From positions 1 through 29,167 of the IMG/VR virus record IMGVR_UViG_3300005548_000484: 29,167 nucleotides of DNA. One strand, written 5' to 3'. The position numbers and the translations under genes were made by a program. The notes under the pieces are model-generated. The model was given only the letters and a program-made list of their open reading frames with translations, was not told the DNA's origin and made no database searches. This stretch comes from a virus. Positions 1 through 7,725 of this stretch are shown piece by piece. Position 1 is the stretch's first letter; each line of letters opens with the position of its first letter.

Positions 1-402
1 ATGAGTGCCACCGCGATCATCATCCAGAAACTGCTGGCTGATTCAGACGTTACGAACGTTGTTGGCCAGACAATCCGGCCGGTGCTGTTCGAGAAGACCG
101 ACGCGCCGCCGAGCATTCTGGTCAACATCGTCTCTGGCCGTGACGGCCTCTCGCTCGCTGGCGCCGACCAGTATTTCACCGACCGGATGCAGGTCGAGTG
201 CCTGGCACGATCGGCGACCGATGCCGAGACCCTGAGCAAGCTCGTCATGAGGACGCTCAACGGCGTCATCAAGGAGTCGATCGCCGGCTGCGTCGATGTC
301 GACATCTGGTTCGCCGGGACGTCCTTCAGCCGATACAGCGACGACCTGATCACCTTTAGCCGGGTCCTGCAGTTCTACGTGCAGTGGAGAGAGACTCCAT
401 AG
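1..402 (+). CDS. tail terminator / tail completion protein (DUF3168-like)
   Basis: The 133-aa product resembles the DUF3168 family, small alpha/beta proteins related to lambda gpU that cap the finished tail tube and join it to the head. What I see is the usual pattern: an N-terminal helix (AIIIQKLLADSDVTNVVG), a 'PSILVNIVSG' strand, a central 'DRMQVECLARSATDAETLSKLV' strand-helix unit, and a final strand ending in QFYVQW. The ATG is the first base of the window, so its ribosome-binding site is not visible. The stop is directly followed by the ATG of the next tail gene. In many HK97-like phages the gp10-like gene comes first and DUF3168 second; here the order is reversed. The family call is by pattern only. 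Confidence 0.75.
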   Translation: MSATAIIIQKLLADSDVTNVVGQTIRPVLFEKTDAPPSILVNIVSGRDGLSLAGADQYFTDRMQVECLARSATDAETLSKLVMRTLNGVIKESIAGCVDVDIWFAGTSFSRYSDDLITFSRVLQFYVQWRETP

Positions 403-921
403 ATGGCAGCTCCCGTCATGCGGGGCGATGCCGAGTTGACCGCTGCGCTGCGCGAGCTCGGTAAGGGCCCACGCGCCGCTGATATCGATGCCGCGGCAAA
501 GAATTCGCTGGCGCCGATGCTGCAGCAGACCAAAGACGCGATGCGCGCCAACCGCAACTACGTCGGCAAGTATCCTGCCTTCTTCCCACAACCTGAATCG
601 CCGCGTGACGGCGGTTTCGTGGATGCCGGCGTTGCTATCAAGCGATCGACGGTCACGCCGACGCGCCGCACCTACAAGATGGGCGCCACGAGCCGCCGTG
701 CTCGCTACCTGCTGCATCTGCTCGAGTTCGGCACGATGCCTCACTACCAGCCCCACTTCCATGGCGGCTGGCAGCATCCTGGCGCTGCGCCCAACCCCGC
801 AATGGTGCCGGCCTACGAGAACAACAAGGCCGGGGCGATCAGCAGCTTCAGCAATGACCTTCTGGCCCGCATCGAGGCCAGAGCCAATGCGATGGGCATG
901 AAGTTCCGTCGCTCCAATTGA
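403..921 (+). CDS. HK97 gp10-like tail completion / neck protein
   Basis: The 172-aa product looks like the HK97-gp10 family, which acts at the head-tail joint or in tail completion. Supporting features are the N-terminal helix with 'LRELGKGP', the basic central part (RANRNYVGKYP), and the typical C-terminal signature in which 'HLLEFGTMPHY' is followed about 20 residues later by a proline-rich 'NPAMVPAYE' and a closing helix. The ATG follows the TAG of the upstream gene with no gap, so translation is probably coupled. Its place before the tail tube gene agrees with the role. The long minus-strand reading frame covering the same DNA has no support. Confidence 0.75.
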   Translation: MAAPVMRGDAELTAALRELGKGPRAADIDAAAKNSLAPMLQQTKDAMRANRNYVGKYPAFFPQPESPRDGGFVDAGVAIKRSTVTPTRRTYKMGATSRRARYLLHLLEFGTMPHYQPHFHGGWQHPGAAPNPAMVPAYENNKAGAISSFSNDLLARIEARANAMGMKFRRSN

Positions 922-932
922 GGAGATCCGGA

Positions 933-1190
933 ATGGCTGATGCCGCTCCCGCTGCCGCAGCGCAGCCCGCCGTAGTCTCGGCAACCGCAACTGCCGCTCC
1001 CGCGCCTGCAGCGCCGGTCGCTGCCTCTGCGCCTGCGAAGGACGCCCTTGCGGCCGACGCCAAGCCGGAGTCGCGAGACATCGGCACTTGGAAGTTCCGG
1101 CCTTGGAATGGCGTCGACCACTGGGTCCATGAGCGGCTCGGCCTATCGACCTTCAAGGAATCCGAGGCCCGCCGGCAGCGCCGGCTCTAG
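933..1190 (+). CDS. small Ala/Pro-rich phage protein, function unknown
   Basis: This encodes 85 aa. I chose the ATG at 933 because AGGAG lies 7 bases upstream; an in-frame TTG at 918 overlaps the previous gene and has no ribosome-binding site. Residues 1-45 or so are almost only Ala, Pro and Val and should be disordered. The last 35 residues (IGTWKFRPWNGVDHWVHERLG then a basic end) look folded, with four Trp. It sits between the tail completion genes and the tail tube gene. I do not recognise a family. A minor virion component or a tail assembly helper is possible, but nothing in the sequence shows it. Confidence 0.6.
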   Translation: MADAAPAAAAQPAVVSATATAAPAPAAPVAASAPAKDALAADAKPESRDIGTWKFRPWNGVDHWVHERLGLSTFKESEARRQRRL

Positions 1191-1302
1191 CCAACCCCTC
1201 CATCGACGAATGCGCCCGTCCTGGCTGACCGCCGGGCCGGCTCGTCACGCCCAAAAAACCTAGCCGCCCGGGGCAGCGGCCATACCTCCACAGGAGCGAC
1301 TT

Positions 1303-1758
1303 ATGACGGGCGTAGCATCGACCGGCAAAATTGGTATTGGCGTTCTGCTTCAGGTTTCCGACGGCAATCCGTCGCCGACCTGGGCGACCGTCGCCAACGT
1401 GACCACACTCAGCGGCGGCGGCGCCACGCTGGACATGGTGGATAGCACCCACCTCAACAGCCCCGACTTCTACGCCGAGATGACTCCCGGCCTGAAGCAT
1501 TCGACGGCTTGGACTGGCACCGTCCAGTGGGATCCTTCCGATCCTACCCTGGGCCCGGTCTCTGGCCTCGCCAAGTTCCTCGAGGATCGCTCGATCCAGA
1601 CCTTCCGCATCAACCCGTCGCAGCTCGGCATCATGACTACGCTCGAGTGCGATGCGTATTGCTCGGAGCTGGGCAACATCGACGTGTCCCCGACCGGCCT
1701 GATGACTCAGGCTTTTACACTCACGCCGACCGGCGCCATCCGCCGCGTTGATCTGTAG
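1303..1758 (+). CDS. major tail tube protein
   Basis: The 151-aa product is in the position of lambda gpV and reads like a tail tube protein. It starts with a short strand (GKIGIGVLLQVSDG), followed by 'TWATVANVTTLSGGG', an acidic 'DMVDSTHLNSPDFYAEMTPGLKHSTAWTG' section typical of tube proteins of rhizobial siphophages, and a last strand 'MTQAFTLTPTGAIRRVDL'. Such subunits stack as hexamer rings around the tape measure protein. The start has AGGAG 8 bases upstream. The gene is preceded by a 112-bp gap, the longest in the tail cluster, which fits a separately tuned, highly expressed structural gene, although I see no clear promoter there. Confidence 0.8.
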   Translation: MTGVASTGKIGIGVLLQVSDGNPSPTWATVANVTTLSGGGATLDMVDSTHLNSPDFYAEMTPGLKHSTAWTGTVQWDPSDPTLGPVSGLAKFLEDRSIQTFRINPSQLGIMTTLECDAYCSELGNIDVSPTGLMTQAFTLTPTGAIRRVDL

Positions 1759-1766
1759 GAGCTCGG

Positions 1767-2246
1767 ATGAGCAGACCTGCCAACAAGGCAAGGGGAGAGG
1801 TCGCCATCTCCGGATTCGGGGATGGCGCCTTCCTTCAGTTCACCATCGACTCGATGGAGCGCTTGCAGAGCGCTTACAGCGATAAATGGCTCGACACCGT
1901 CCTCGCCGGCCTTGCCGATTTCAACGTCCCAGCCTTCAAGACTTGCATCGAAGTCTCGCTGATTGGCGGCGTCCGCGCCGACGATAAAGAAGCGCCCCTA
2001 GATTTCTCTGGGTTGCGCAATCTCGATGAAACCCGGGACGCGATCTACGACGCGCTATTCCTGCAGCTCTACGGCAAGACATTCGCCGAAAAGAAGCTCC
2101 AGGAGGAAGCTGAGTATCTCGAGACAACCAAGAAGAGGTTGAAAGAGATCGACGGCGACCCTCATCTAGCGGCGTTGATTTTCTCACAACAGTTCGGACG
2201 GCCGCCTACCGAGCCGGGCTCCGACCTGGAGAAGTCCGCCGCCTAA
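1767..2246 (+). CDS. tail assembly chaperone, gpG-like short form
   Basis: The 159-aa product lies between the tail tube and tape measure genes, where lambda has G/T and gene transfer agents have gp10. Chaperones of this type coat the tape measure protein and recruit tube subunits. The N-terminal part contains 'GEVAISGFGDGAFLQFTIDSMERLQSAY', similar to the GTA_gp10 pattern (Gly-rich strand, then 'L...' helix). The C-terminus after about residue 140 is polar and Pro-rich. The ATG has GGAG 7 bases upstream. An open -1 frame overlaps its last ~130 nt and encodes a chaperone-like motif, so a longer frameshifted product is likely (see the next entry). Confidence 0.7.
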   Translation: MSRPANKARGEVAISGFGDGAFLQFTIDSMERLQSAYSDKWLDTVLAGLADFNVPAFKTCIEVSLIGGVRADDKEAPLDFSGLRNLDETRDAIYDALFLQLYGKTFAEKKLQEEAEYLETTKKRLKEIDGDPHLAALIFSQQFGRPPTEPGSDLEKSAA

Positions 2247-2497
2247 CGGTGCTTGAGATTCGTGACTACTGTCACGAGCAGGGCGACGCAGCCTGGGAAC
2301 GGGTTGTGCAGTCCGCCTGGCTCACAGGCCAATTGGTGACCATCGGGCATCACATCCCGAAGGATTACCCCAAGTCCATCGACAAATTGCTTGGCCGCGC
2401 CGAACCGGCGCCCAAACCGGCAACGGCTCAGCAATGGGCTGCGCTCCTCTCCCAAATGAGCGGGGCGCCGGTGAAGATGGCTGAGCCCACACTCTAG
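2114..2497 (+). CDS. tail assembly chaperone, gpT-like -1-frame extension (or separate ORF from GTG 2249)
   Basis: A gene caller would give an 82-aa ORF from GTG 2249, two bases after the upstream TAA. The same frame, however, is open back to 2114 and lies in -1 relative to the gpG-like gene. The segment before the GTG translates as 'AGLRPGEVRRLTVLEI', which resembles the 'GL.P.e...LT..E' motif of tail assembly chaperones. A start at 2249 would lose half of it. This supports a lambda-like G-GT fusion of about 240 aa. I found no standard X-XXY-YYZ slippery heptamer between 2114 and 2190; the best candidate is ATT-TTC at 2178-2183, where tRNA-Phe could re-pair with TTT. Coordinates give the open -1 frame. 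Confidence 0.6.
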   Translation, partial: VSRDNQEEVERDRRRPSSSGVDFLTTVRTAAYRAGLRPGEVRRLTVLEIRDYCHEQGDAAWERVVQSAWLTGQLVTIGHHIPKDYPKSIDKLLGRAEPAPKPATAQQWAALLSQMSGAPVKMAEPTL

Positions 2498-2506
2498 GGG
2501 CGATCC

Positions 2507-5500
2507 ATGGCGGCCGATGCAGTCGGCAATATCTACATCGCCCTGATGGTAGATACGGCTGGCGCTCGTAATTTCACGAGCGCCGCCTCCTCGATCGACC
2601 GCGACAGCCAGCGAATCCGGACGTCGCTCAACAACACCTCTCGTTCGGTTACGTCGCTCCAGTCGTCGATGAACCAGAACCTGCGCGTGAAGCTCTTCAG
2701 CAACATGCTGAAGGACGCTTCGACTGCGGGCAGCGAGGTCGGCAAACTGCGCGCGGCCATGCTTGGTCTCGCCGCAATCACCGGCACGTCTCTGACGTCG
2801 GCCTTTGCGGCCACCTTCCTGCTCAAGACGGCCGACGCCGCCAAGCTGATGAGCAATCAGCTCAAGACGGTGACGGACTCGAGCGAAGATCTCGCGGCGG
2901 TCCAGAAGAAGCTCTACGACGTGTCGCAGGACACGCGCTCCGGCATGGAAGCCACGGTGACCATGTATGCGCGTCTCGCGCGTGCGGCCACCAACTACGG
3001 CATGACGCAGGACCAGTTGGTCCGTGTCACCTCCACGGTGCAGAAGGCGTTCGCCATCGGCGGCGCCACGCCCGAAGAAGCCGCCGGCGCCGCGCTGCAG
3101 TTGTCGCAGGGTATCGCGTCCAACCGCTTCAGCGGTGACGAATACCGTTCCGTCGCCGAGAACGCGCCAGTGCTGCTGCAGGCCATGGCCAAGCAGCTCG
3201 GCGTCACGATCGGCCAGCTTCGCCTGATGGGCCAGGCCGGCAAGCTGACGGGCGAAGTGGTGGCCAGGGCTATCCTCGGCGCCAGCGACGAGATCGACAC
3301 CAGCTTTGCCAAGACTTCGGTCACGGTCGGGCAGGCGATGACCCGCGTCGGCAATGCCTTTCTCATGTACATCGGCGCCGGCGATAAAACGTACGGCGTA
3401 ACCGGCAAGCTGGCCGGGGCACTCTCGAGTCTCGCCGACAATTTCGACGAGATCGCGAAGTACCTCACCCTGATTGCAGGTCTTTCAGCCGCGGCGTTCG
3501 GGGGTAAGCTCCTGGGCGGCGCGACGACGAAGGCCTATTCCGCGCTCATTCCTAACAAGGCTGAGGTCAAAGCTGCGCAGGCCGAGCTTGAGGGTATTTC
3601 GAAGCAGCGTGACGCGATCGCGCAGGCCATTGCCCAGACCAACTCGAACCTGGCCACGTCGACGCCAGAGGGCGGTGTCGGCCCGGCGCTGCCCGATGCT
3701 TACACCCGCAAGGCGATTGCCGCTCAGCAGCCGGCGATTGCAAGCGCCACCAATGCGCAGGCGCGGGCGCAGGAAAAACTCAACTCTTTGGAAGTCGAGC
3801 GGCTGATCGCCGAGGAGAAGCTCGAAACCGCGCAGGCGAAGCTCATCGAGAATCTCGACAAGCAGGTAGCCAAGGCTCAGCAGCTCAACGCCGCCGATGC
3901 GGAACGCGTCGGCTTGGCCATGAAGGCCGCGGCCGCGGAAGAGGCGATGACGCACCTCAAGGTCGCGAGCAACGCCAGCGTTGGCACGCAGTCGCTCGAG
4001 CAGAGCATGGCGGCCGAAGCCGAGGCGATGTCGCGCTTCGATTCATCGCTCGGAAAGCTGCAGACCGCCCGCCAGTCATTGTCGCAGGCCGCTGCCGGCG
4101 AGTTCGACACCAAGGCGATCACGGCCGCGGCCGCTCAGGTCAATGATCTCGACCGCCAGATCACCAAGGCGCAAGCCGATGTCGCGGCAGCGGCGACGAA
4201 TGTCGACAAGGCCTACGTTACCAGCACAGAGTCTCTGAAGGCTGCCGATGCCGATCGCGCGGCCGCAATCACCAACATCTCGCAGCTTCAGGAAGCCGAT
4301 ACCGCTCTTCGCACCAAGGCGATTGCGGTTACCGATCGGCTGACGCTGTCGCAGCGCGCCCTAAGCGTTGCCCAGAAGGCCGGCGGTTCGGTGCTGGCAT
4401 TTCTCGGCGGCTGGACGGGCGTCGCCTTCATGGCGGCGATCGCCGGCATCGGGCTCTACGAGTCCAACGTCGAGGCCAGCATCCAGAAGACGGCCGACAT
4501 CCGCAAGGAGATGGAAGATCTAGGCCTGGTCAGCAAGGACACGGCTGACGCCCTCAACGGTGTCGGCAAGTCGATCGCCGATATGACGCAGGACGAGCTG
4601 CGCAGCAAGCTCCGCGAAATCAACGACGAAATCGCGAAGATGAAGAATGGGCAGAACGCGATCGACGCGGTCTTCCACTACGATCCGCAGAACCTGCAGA
4701 ACATCCTCAATGCGCTGAATGCGATCACCGCGCCGCGGATGAGTCCCAAAGGCGGCAACTACTTCGTTGCTGACCAAGCCTCGCGTGATGCCGCCGCGCA
4801 GATCGCCGACATGGTCACCCAGTTCGAGGCCGGCAAGAAAGACGCCAAGGACGTCAACGATCTGCTCGACCAGATCAGCAAGCAGAACTTGAGCGGGCCG
4901 ATGGACGATCTGATCGGCCGCCTGCGCACCGCCATCCCCCTGCTCGCCGGACTGCTCACCTATCAGCAGCACGTCGGCGCGGAAGTCAGCGGCGTCGCGA
5001 TGATCGACCAGGACACCGACAAGCGCAATGCCGTGGCTTTCAACAAGGGCCAGGACATCACCGATGCCTACACCGAGAACCTCCTCCGGCAAGCCAACGA
5101 GACGGCGCAGCAGCGCCAGATCGAAACCAAGGCAAAGTCGCTGCAGAAGTCCGTTCCGGCCGGCGGCAATCCGTTGTCCGACGCAACAGCCAAAGCCCTC
5201 GCCACAACGATTGTCCAGAAGGAAGCAGCCGAGTCCGCTGCGCTGAAGTCGGGCACCTCCGACGCGAAGAAGTTCACCGAGGGCATGGAAAAGCTCAACG
5301 ACGAGATCGCGGCGTCGCCTCTCGACGAATTCGGCCAAAAGGTTGTCGAGACCGCGCGCACTATGGGCATCGGCGAAAAGGACATCGAGGCATACGCCGC
5401 GGCCTTCGCCTCAGATGACATGACCAACGCGCCGAAGAAGCTCGTCGAAATCGCGGACGCGATGCGGAAGATCAACGCCGCGAAGATCCAGCAGAACCTG

Positions 5501-6289
5501 GCCTTTGATAGCAGCCAGCTCTTCGCCTCCGATGCCGACCAGAAGATCGCCAGCACGTTGCAGGGATCGGGCCTGTCGGCGACAGACGGGCAGGGCCTGC
5601 TGATCGCCAACGAGATCCGTTTCAACGATACCCTGCAAAAGACGCACGATCTCGCACAGGGTTTTCTCGACGGCTTCCTCAGCGATCTGGAGAACGGCGT
5701 CAGCCTCCTCGACGCGCTCAACAACGCCTGCGGCAAGCTGGCGGAACAGCTCCTTCAGATGGCGCTCGACGCCAGCATCAACAAGCTGTTCCAGGGCCTC
5801 CAGGGTCTCGGCAGCGGCAGCGGCGGCCTGTTGGGCGGCATTCTGTCGGTCTTCGGGATCGGCGGCAGCAGTGCTGCCGGCACGGGGCTTGGCGAGCTCG
5901 GCGGCTACGGTTCGTCCTACGCCGTTGGCGGCTACACAGGCGACGGCGGTCGTTTCACGCCAGCGGGCATCGTCCACAAGGGCGAATACGTCTTCAATGC
6001 AGCGGCAACCGCTCGCATTGGTCGTGCCCGTCTCGACAACCTTCAGGGTTACGCCGACGGCGGGTTCGTTGGTGCTGCTGCGAACAGCAACATCGACGGC
6101 GGTCTCCGCGTGGAGATCTACAACGAGGGCGGCGATCCGATCGCTGCCAAGAGCGCATCGCTCTCCAAGGATGCCAAGGGCATCAACGTCGCCAAGATCG
6201 TGGTCGGGGCGATGAAAACCGCAATCGCCGACGGCACCATGGATGGCACCATGAGCCAGGTTTATGGCCTCAAACGTCAGGGTCGATAG
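2507..6289 (+). CDS. tape measure protein
   Basis: The 1260-aa product sets tail length and is probably delivered into the cell envelope at infection. Residues ~130-290 carry the tape-measure N-terminal domain: 'DTRSGMEATVTMYARLARA', 'SRF.GDEYRS..ENAPVLLQAMAKQLGV' and 'GQLRLMGQAGKLTGEVV'. Residues ~345-610 are Ala/Gln/Lys/Glu-rich and heptad-like, as expected for a long coiled coil. A hydrophobic segment at ~625-652 (VLAFLGGWTGVAFMAAIAG) could insert in a membrane. The C-terminus has a Gly-rich stretch and the usual 'GGYTGDGG.F.PAGIVHKGEYVFNA' end motif of phage tape measure proteins. It follows the chaperone genes by 9 bases and starts at ATG 2507 behind AGGGG. Confidence 0.93.
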   Translation: MAADAVGNIYIALMVDTAGARNFTSAASSIDRDSQRIRTSLNNTSRSVTSLQSSMNQNLRVKLFSNMLKDASTAGSEVGKLRAAMLGLAAITGTSLTSAFAATFLLKTADAAKLMSNQLKTVTDSSEDLAAVQKKLYDVSQDTRSGMEATVTMYARLARAATNYGMTQDQLVRVTSTVQKAFAIGGATPEEAAGAALQLSQGIASNRFSGDEYRSVAENAPVLLQAMAKQLGVTIGQLRLMGQAGKLTGEVVARAILGASDEIDTSFAKTSVTVGQAMTRVGNAFLMYIGAGDKTYGVTGKLAGALSSLADNFDEIAKYLTLIAGLSAAAFGGKLLGGATTKAYSALIPNKAEVKAAQAELEGISKQRDAIAQAIAQTNSNLATSTPEGGVGPALPDAYTRKAIAAQQPAIASATNAQARAQEKLNSLEVERLIAEEKLETAQAKLIENLDKQVAKAQQLNAADAERVGLAMKAAAAEEAMTHLKVASNASVGTQSLEQSMAAEAEAMSRFDSSLGKLQTARQSLSQAAAGEFDTKAITAAAAQVNDLDRQITKAQADVAAAATNVDKAYVTSTESLKAADADRAAAITNISQLQEADTALRTKAIAVTDRLTLSQRALSVAQKAGGSVLAFLGGWTGVAFMAAIAGIGLYESNVEASIQKTADIRKEMEDLGLVSKDTADALNGVGKSIADMTQDELRSKLREINDEIAKMKNGQNAIDAVFHYDPQNLQNILNALNAITAPRMSPKGGNYFVADQASRDAAAQIADMVTQFEAGKKDAKDVNDLLDQISKQNLSGPMDDLIGRLRTAIPLLAGLLTYQQHVGAEVSGVAMIDQDTDKRNAVAFNKGQDITDAYTENLLRQANETAQQRQIETKAKSLQKSVPAGGNPLSDATAKALATTIVQKEAAESAALKSGTSDAKKFTEGMEKLNDEIAASPLDEFGQKVVETARTMGIGEKDIEAYAAAFASDDMTNAPKKLVEIADAMRKINAAKIQQNLAFDSSQLFASDADQKIASTLQGSGLSATDGQGLLIANEIRFNDTLQKTHDLAQGFLDGFLSDLENGVSLLDALNNACGKLAEQLLQMALDASINKLFQGLQGLGSGSGGLLGGILSVFGIGGSSAAGTGLGELGGYGSSYAVGGYTGDGGRFTPAGIVHKGEYVFNAAATARIGRARLDNLQGYADGGFVGAAANSNIDGGLRVEIYNEGGDPIAAKSASLSKDAKGINVAKIVVGAMKTAIADGTMDGTMSQVYGLKRQGR

Positions 6290-6649
6290 ATGGAAGCTTG
6301 GCCAGGTGGGGTGCCGTCTAGCCCGGCGCCCAACAGTCTATCCACGACTCCGTTTCGGGCTCCGCTCGCGACGGACATGGATGACGGCAATACGCGCCAG
6401 CGTCGCTCCACCACCAAGAATATTGCGACGCTGGCGTTCTCGATCCCGATGACCAACGCGCAGTTCCAAACCTTCAAGGCTTGGGTGCGCGACACACTGG
6501 TCGACGGGACGCTGCAGTTCACGGCGCCCATCTGGGATGGGTCTGCCCACACCACCAAGAACTGCACTTTCACCGCTCCCTACAAGGACAGCATGACCGC
6601 GGACTCTCTGCACGTGGTCTCTGTCAGCCTCGATGTTGAGGACTGGTAA
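6290..6649 (+). CDS. minor tail (tip) protein, gpM-like by position
   Basis: The 119-aa product comes right after the tape measure gene, the place of lambda gpM. It is predicted mostly beta, with 'TTKNIATLAFSIPMTNAQFQTFKAWVRDTL', 'GTLQFTAPIWDGS' and a last strand 'SVSLDVEDW'. Small proteins of this kind join the tape measure complex to the tail tip. The ATG directly follows the TAG of the tape measure gene, and its stop overlaps the next start (TAATG), so it is within one translationally coupled run. Function rests on position and general shape rather than on a diagnostic motif. Confidence 0.65.
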   Translation: MEAWPGGVPSSPAPNSLSTTPFRAPLATDMDDGNTRQRRSTTKNIATLAFSIPMTNAQFQTFKAWVRDTLVDGTLQFTAPIWDGSAHTTKNCTFTAPYKDSMTADSLHVVSVSLDVEDW

Positions 6650-7218
6650 TGCCAGATTGGACTGCTGCCCTCGCCGAGGCATACGCTTCGGCGCCGGCGG
6701 ACGACTATGTTGTCCAAACCCTCGAGCTCCTGCATCCCGCCTTCGTCGACGGCGACAACAACGCCGACTCCGTGCGTGTTGCGCTCGACGATCGCGACTG
6801 GGATCTGACCTACGAGGATGACGCCCCACTGTTCGGCGGCGAGACCAAGACGTTTTCGTCGCTCGCCATGACGGTGACGTTGCCGGAACAGACCGACAGC
6901 AGCTTCGGCTCACTGTCGATGGCGATCGATAATGTCCCCCGGTCGATCTGGCCCAAGCTGCAGGCGGCGGCTCGAGTCCGCGCGTCTGCCATGGTCATCT
7001 ACCGGGAATGGGTGGCGATCCGTAACCCGTCGACCGGGGTGTACACGCCTTCGGCGGCGCCGGACATGAAGATCGACCAGCTTACGATGAAGGTTGTGAC
7101 GGCGACCCTGTTGCGGCTCGAGGGCTCGGCATCATTCGTCGACCTCCTCAATGCCCAGTTCCCGCGGCGCAAATTCAGCCGCGATGACTTTCCGGGCCTG
7201 TTCGGCGGATCGAACTGA
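6649..7218 (+). CDS. minor tail protein, DUF1833 / gpL-like
   Basis: The 189-aa product matches the DUF1833 pattern: an N-terminal helix (WTAALAEAYASAP), 'LELLHPAFVDG' strand, Asp-rich loop, 'FSSLAMTVTLPE', and the family's 'MAIDNVPRSIWPKLQAAA' section, followed by 'IDQLTMKVVTATLLRLEGSA' and an Arg-rich C-terminus ending FPGLFGG. In lambda order this is the gpL position, next to the NlpC/P60 protein. The start overlaps the previous stop as TAATG and the stop overlaps the next start as ATGA. The assignment is good at family level; the precise role in the tip is inferred from gene order. Confidence 0.78.
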   Translation: MPDWTAALAEAYASAPADDYVVQTLELLHPAFVDGDNNADSVRVALDDRDWDLTYEDDAPLFGGETKTFSSLAMTVTLPEQTDSSFGSLSMAIDNVPRSIWPKLQAAARVRASAMVIYREWVAIRNPSTGVYTPSAAPDMKIDQLTMKVVTATLLRLEGSASFVDLLNAQFPRRKFSRDDFPGLFGGSN

Positions 7219-7709
7219 TGACCGATCGAGCTGCTCTCATCAACGGACTGATCGGCACGCCGTACCGGCTAGGCGGGCAGGGCCCTGGCGAAGTCGATTG
7301 CTGGAGCGCTGCGCGCATCTTGCAAAAGGGGCTGGCCGATCGAGACATGCCGGCCTTTGAGATGCCGTCGACGGCGGGGCGCATCGCCATCGCCTCGGCG
7401 ATCGCGGTTCATCCAGAGCGCAATCGCTGGGTCGAGATTGCGTCCCCGGTGGACGTTTGCTTGGTCACGATGGCCCATCAGCATGTTGGCTATCACATCG
7501 GCACATGGGTCGTCGAAGATGGCGGCCTGATAATCCACGCCATCGAGAAGTGCGGCGTCGTCGCCGATCGCCTCATCGAGCTGCAGGCCATGGGCTGGCG
7601 GCGCGTCAGGTTCCACGTTCCGGCCGAGAACAGCGTCCGCGCCATTGTTGTTGAAGCGGTGAAGACTGCTCTCGCCGCAGGCGAGATGGACGTCGCTCTG
7701 CGCGCCTGA
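7218..7709 (+). CDS. tail tip NlpC/P60 peptidase, gpK-like
   Basis: The 163-aa product is an NlpC/P60 cysteine peptidase like lambda gpK and GTA gp14. The 'GTPYRLGGQGPGEVDCW' section holds the catalytic Cys28. The His pair is H89 (HVGYHIG) and H107 (LIIHAIEKCG); the spacing of 18 is longer than the usual ~12 because of a short insert (TWVVEDGG). No JAB domain is present before it, unlike lambda gpK. Such proteins help assemble the tail tip and may cut peptidoglycan when DNA enters. It is 16 bases ahead of the TipJ-like gene, whose N-terminus has a ubiquitin-like look with an R-GGG motif. Confidence 0.85.
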   Translation: MTDRAALINGLIGTPYRLGGQGPGEVDCWSAARILQKGLADRDMPAFEMPSTAGRIAIASAIAVHPERNRWVEIASPVDVCLVTMAHQHVGYHIGTWVVEDGGLIIHAIEKCGVVADRLIELQAMGWRRVRFHVPAENSVRAIVVEAVKTALAAGEMDVALRA

Positions 7710-7725
7710 CTTCCGGAAGATTCTA

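Noticed and set aside
43-990. 315-aa minus-strand ORF over the first two tail genes
   Set aside because: It is long only because of GC-rich third positions. It shows no family pattern, while both plus-strand genes match tail families and are coupled.
1191-1302. Possible terminator or promoter before the tail tube gene
   Set aside because: Only a 5-bp GCCGC..GCGGC stem with an 8-base loop and no T-run, and no clear -35/-10 pair.
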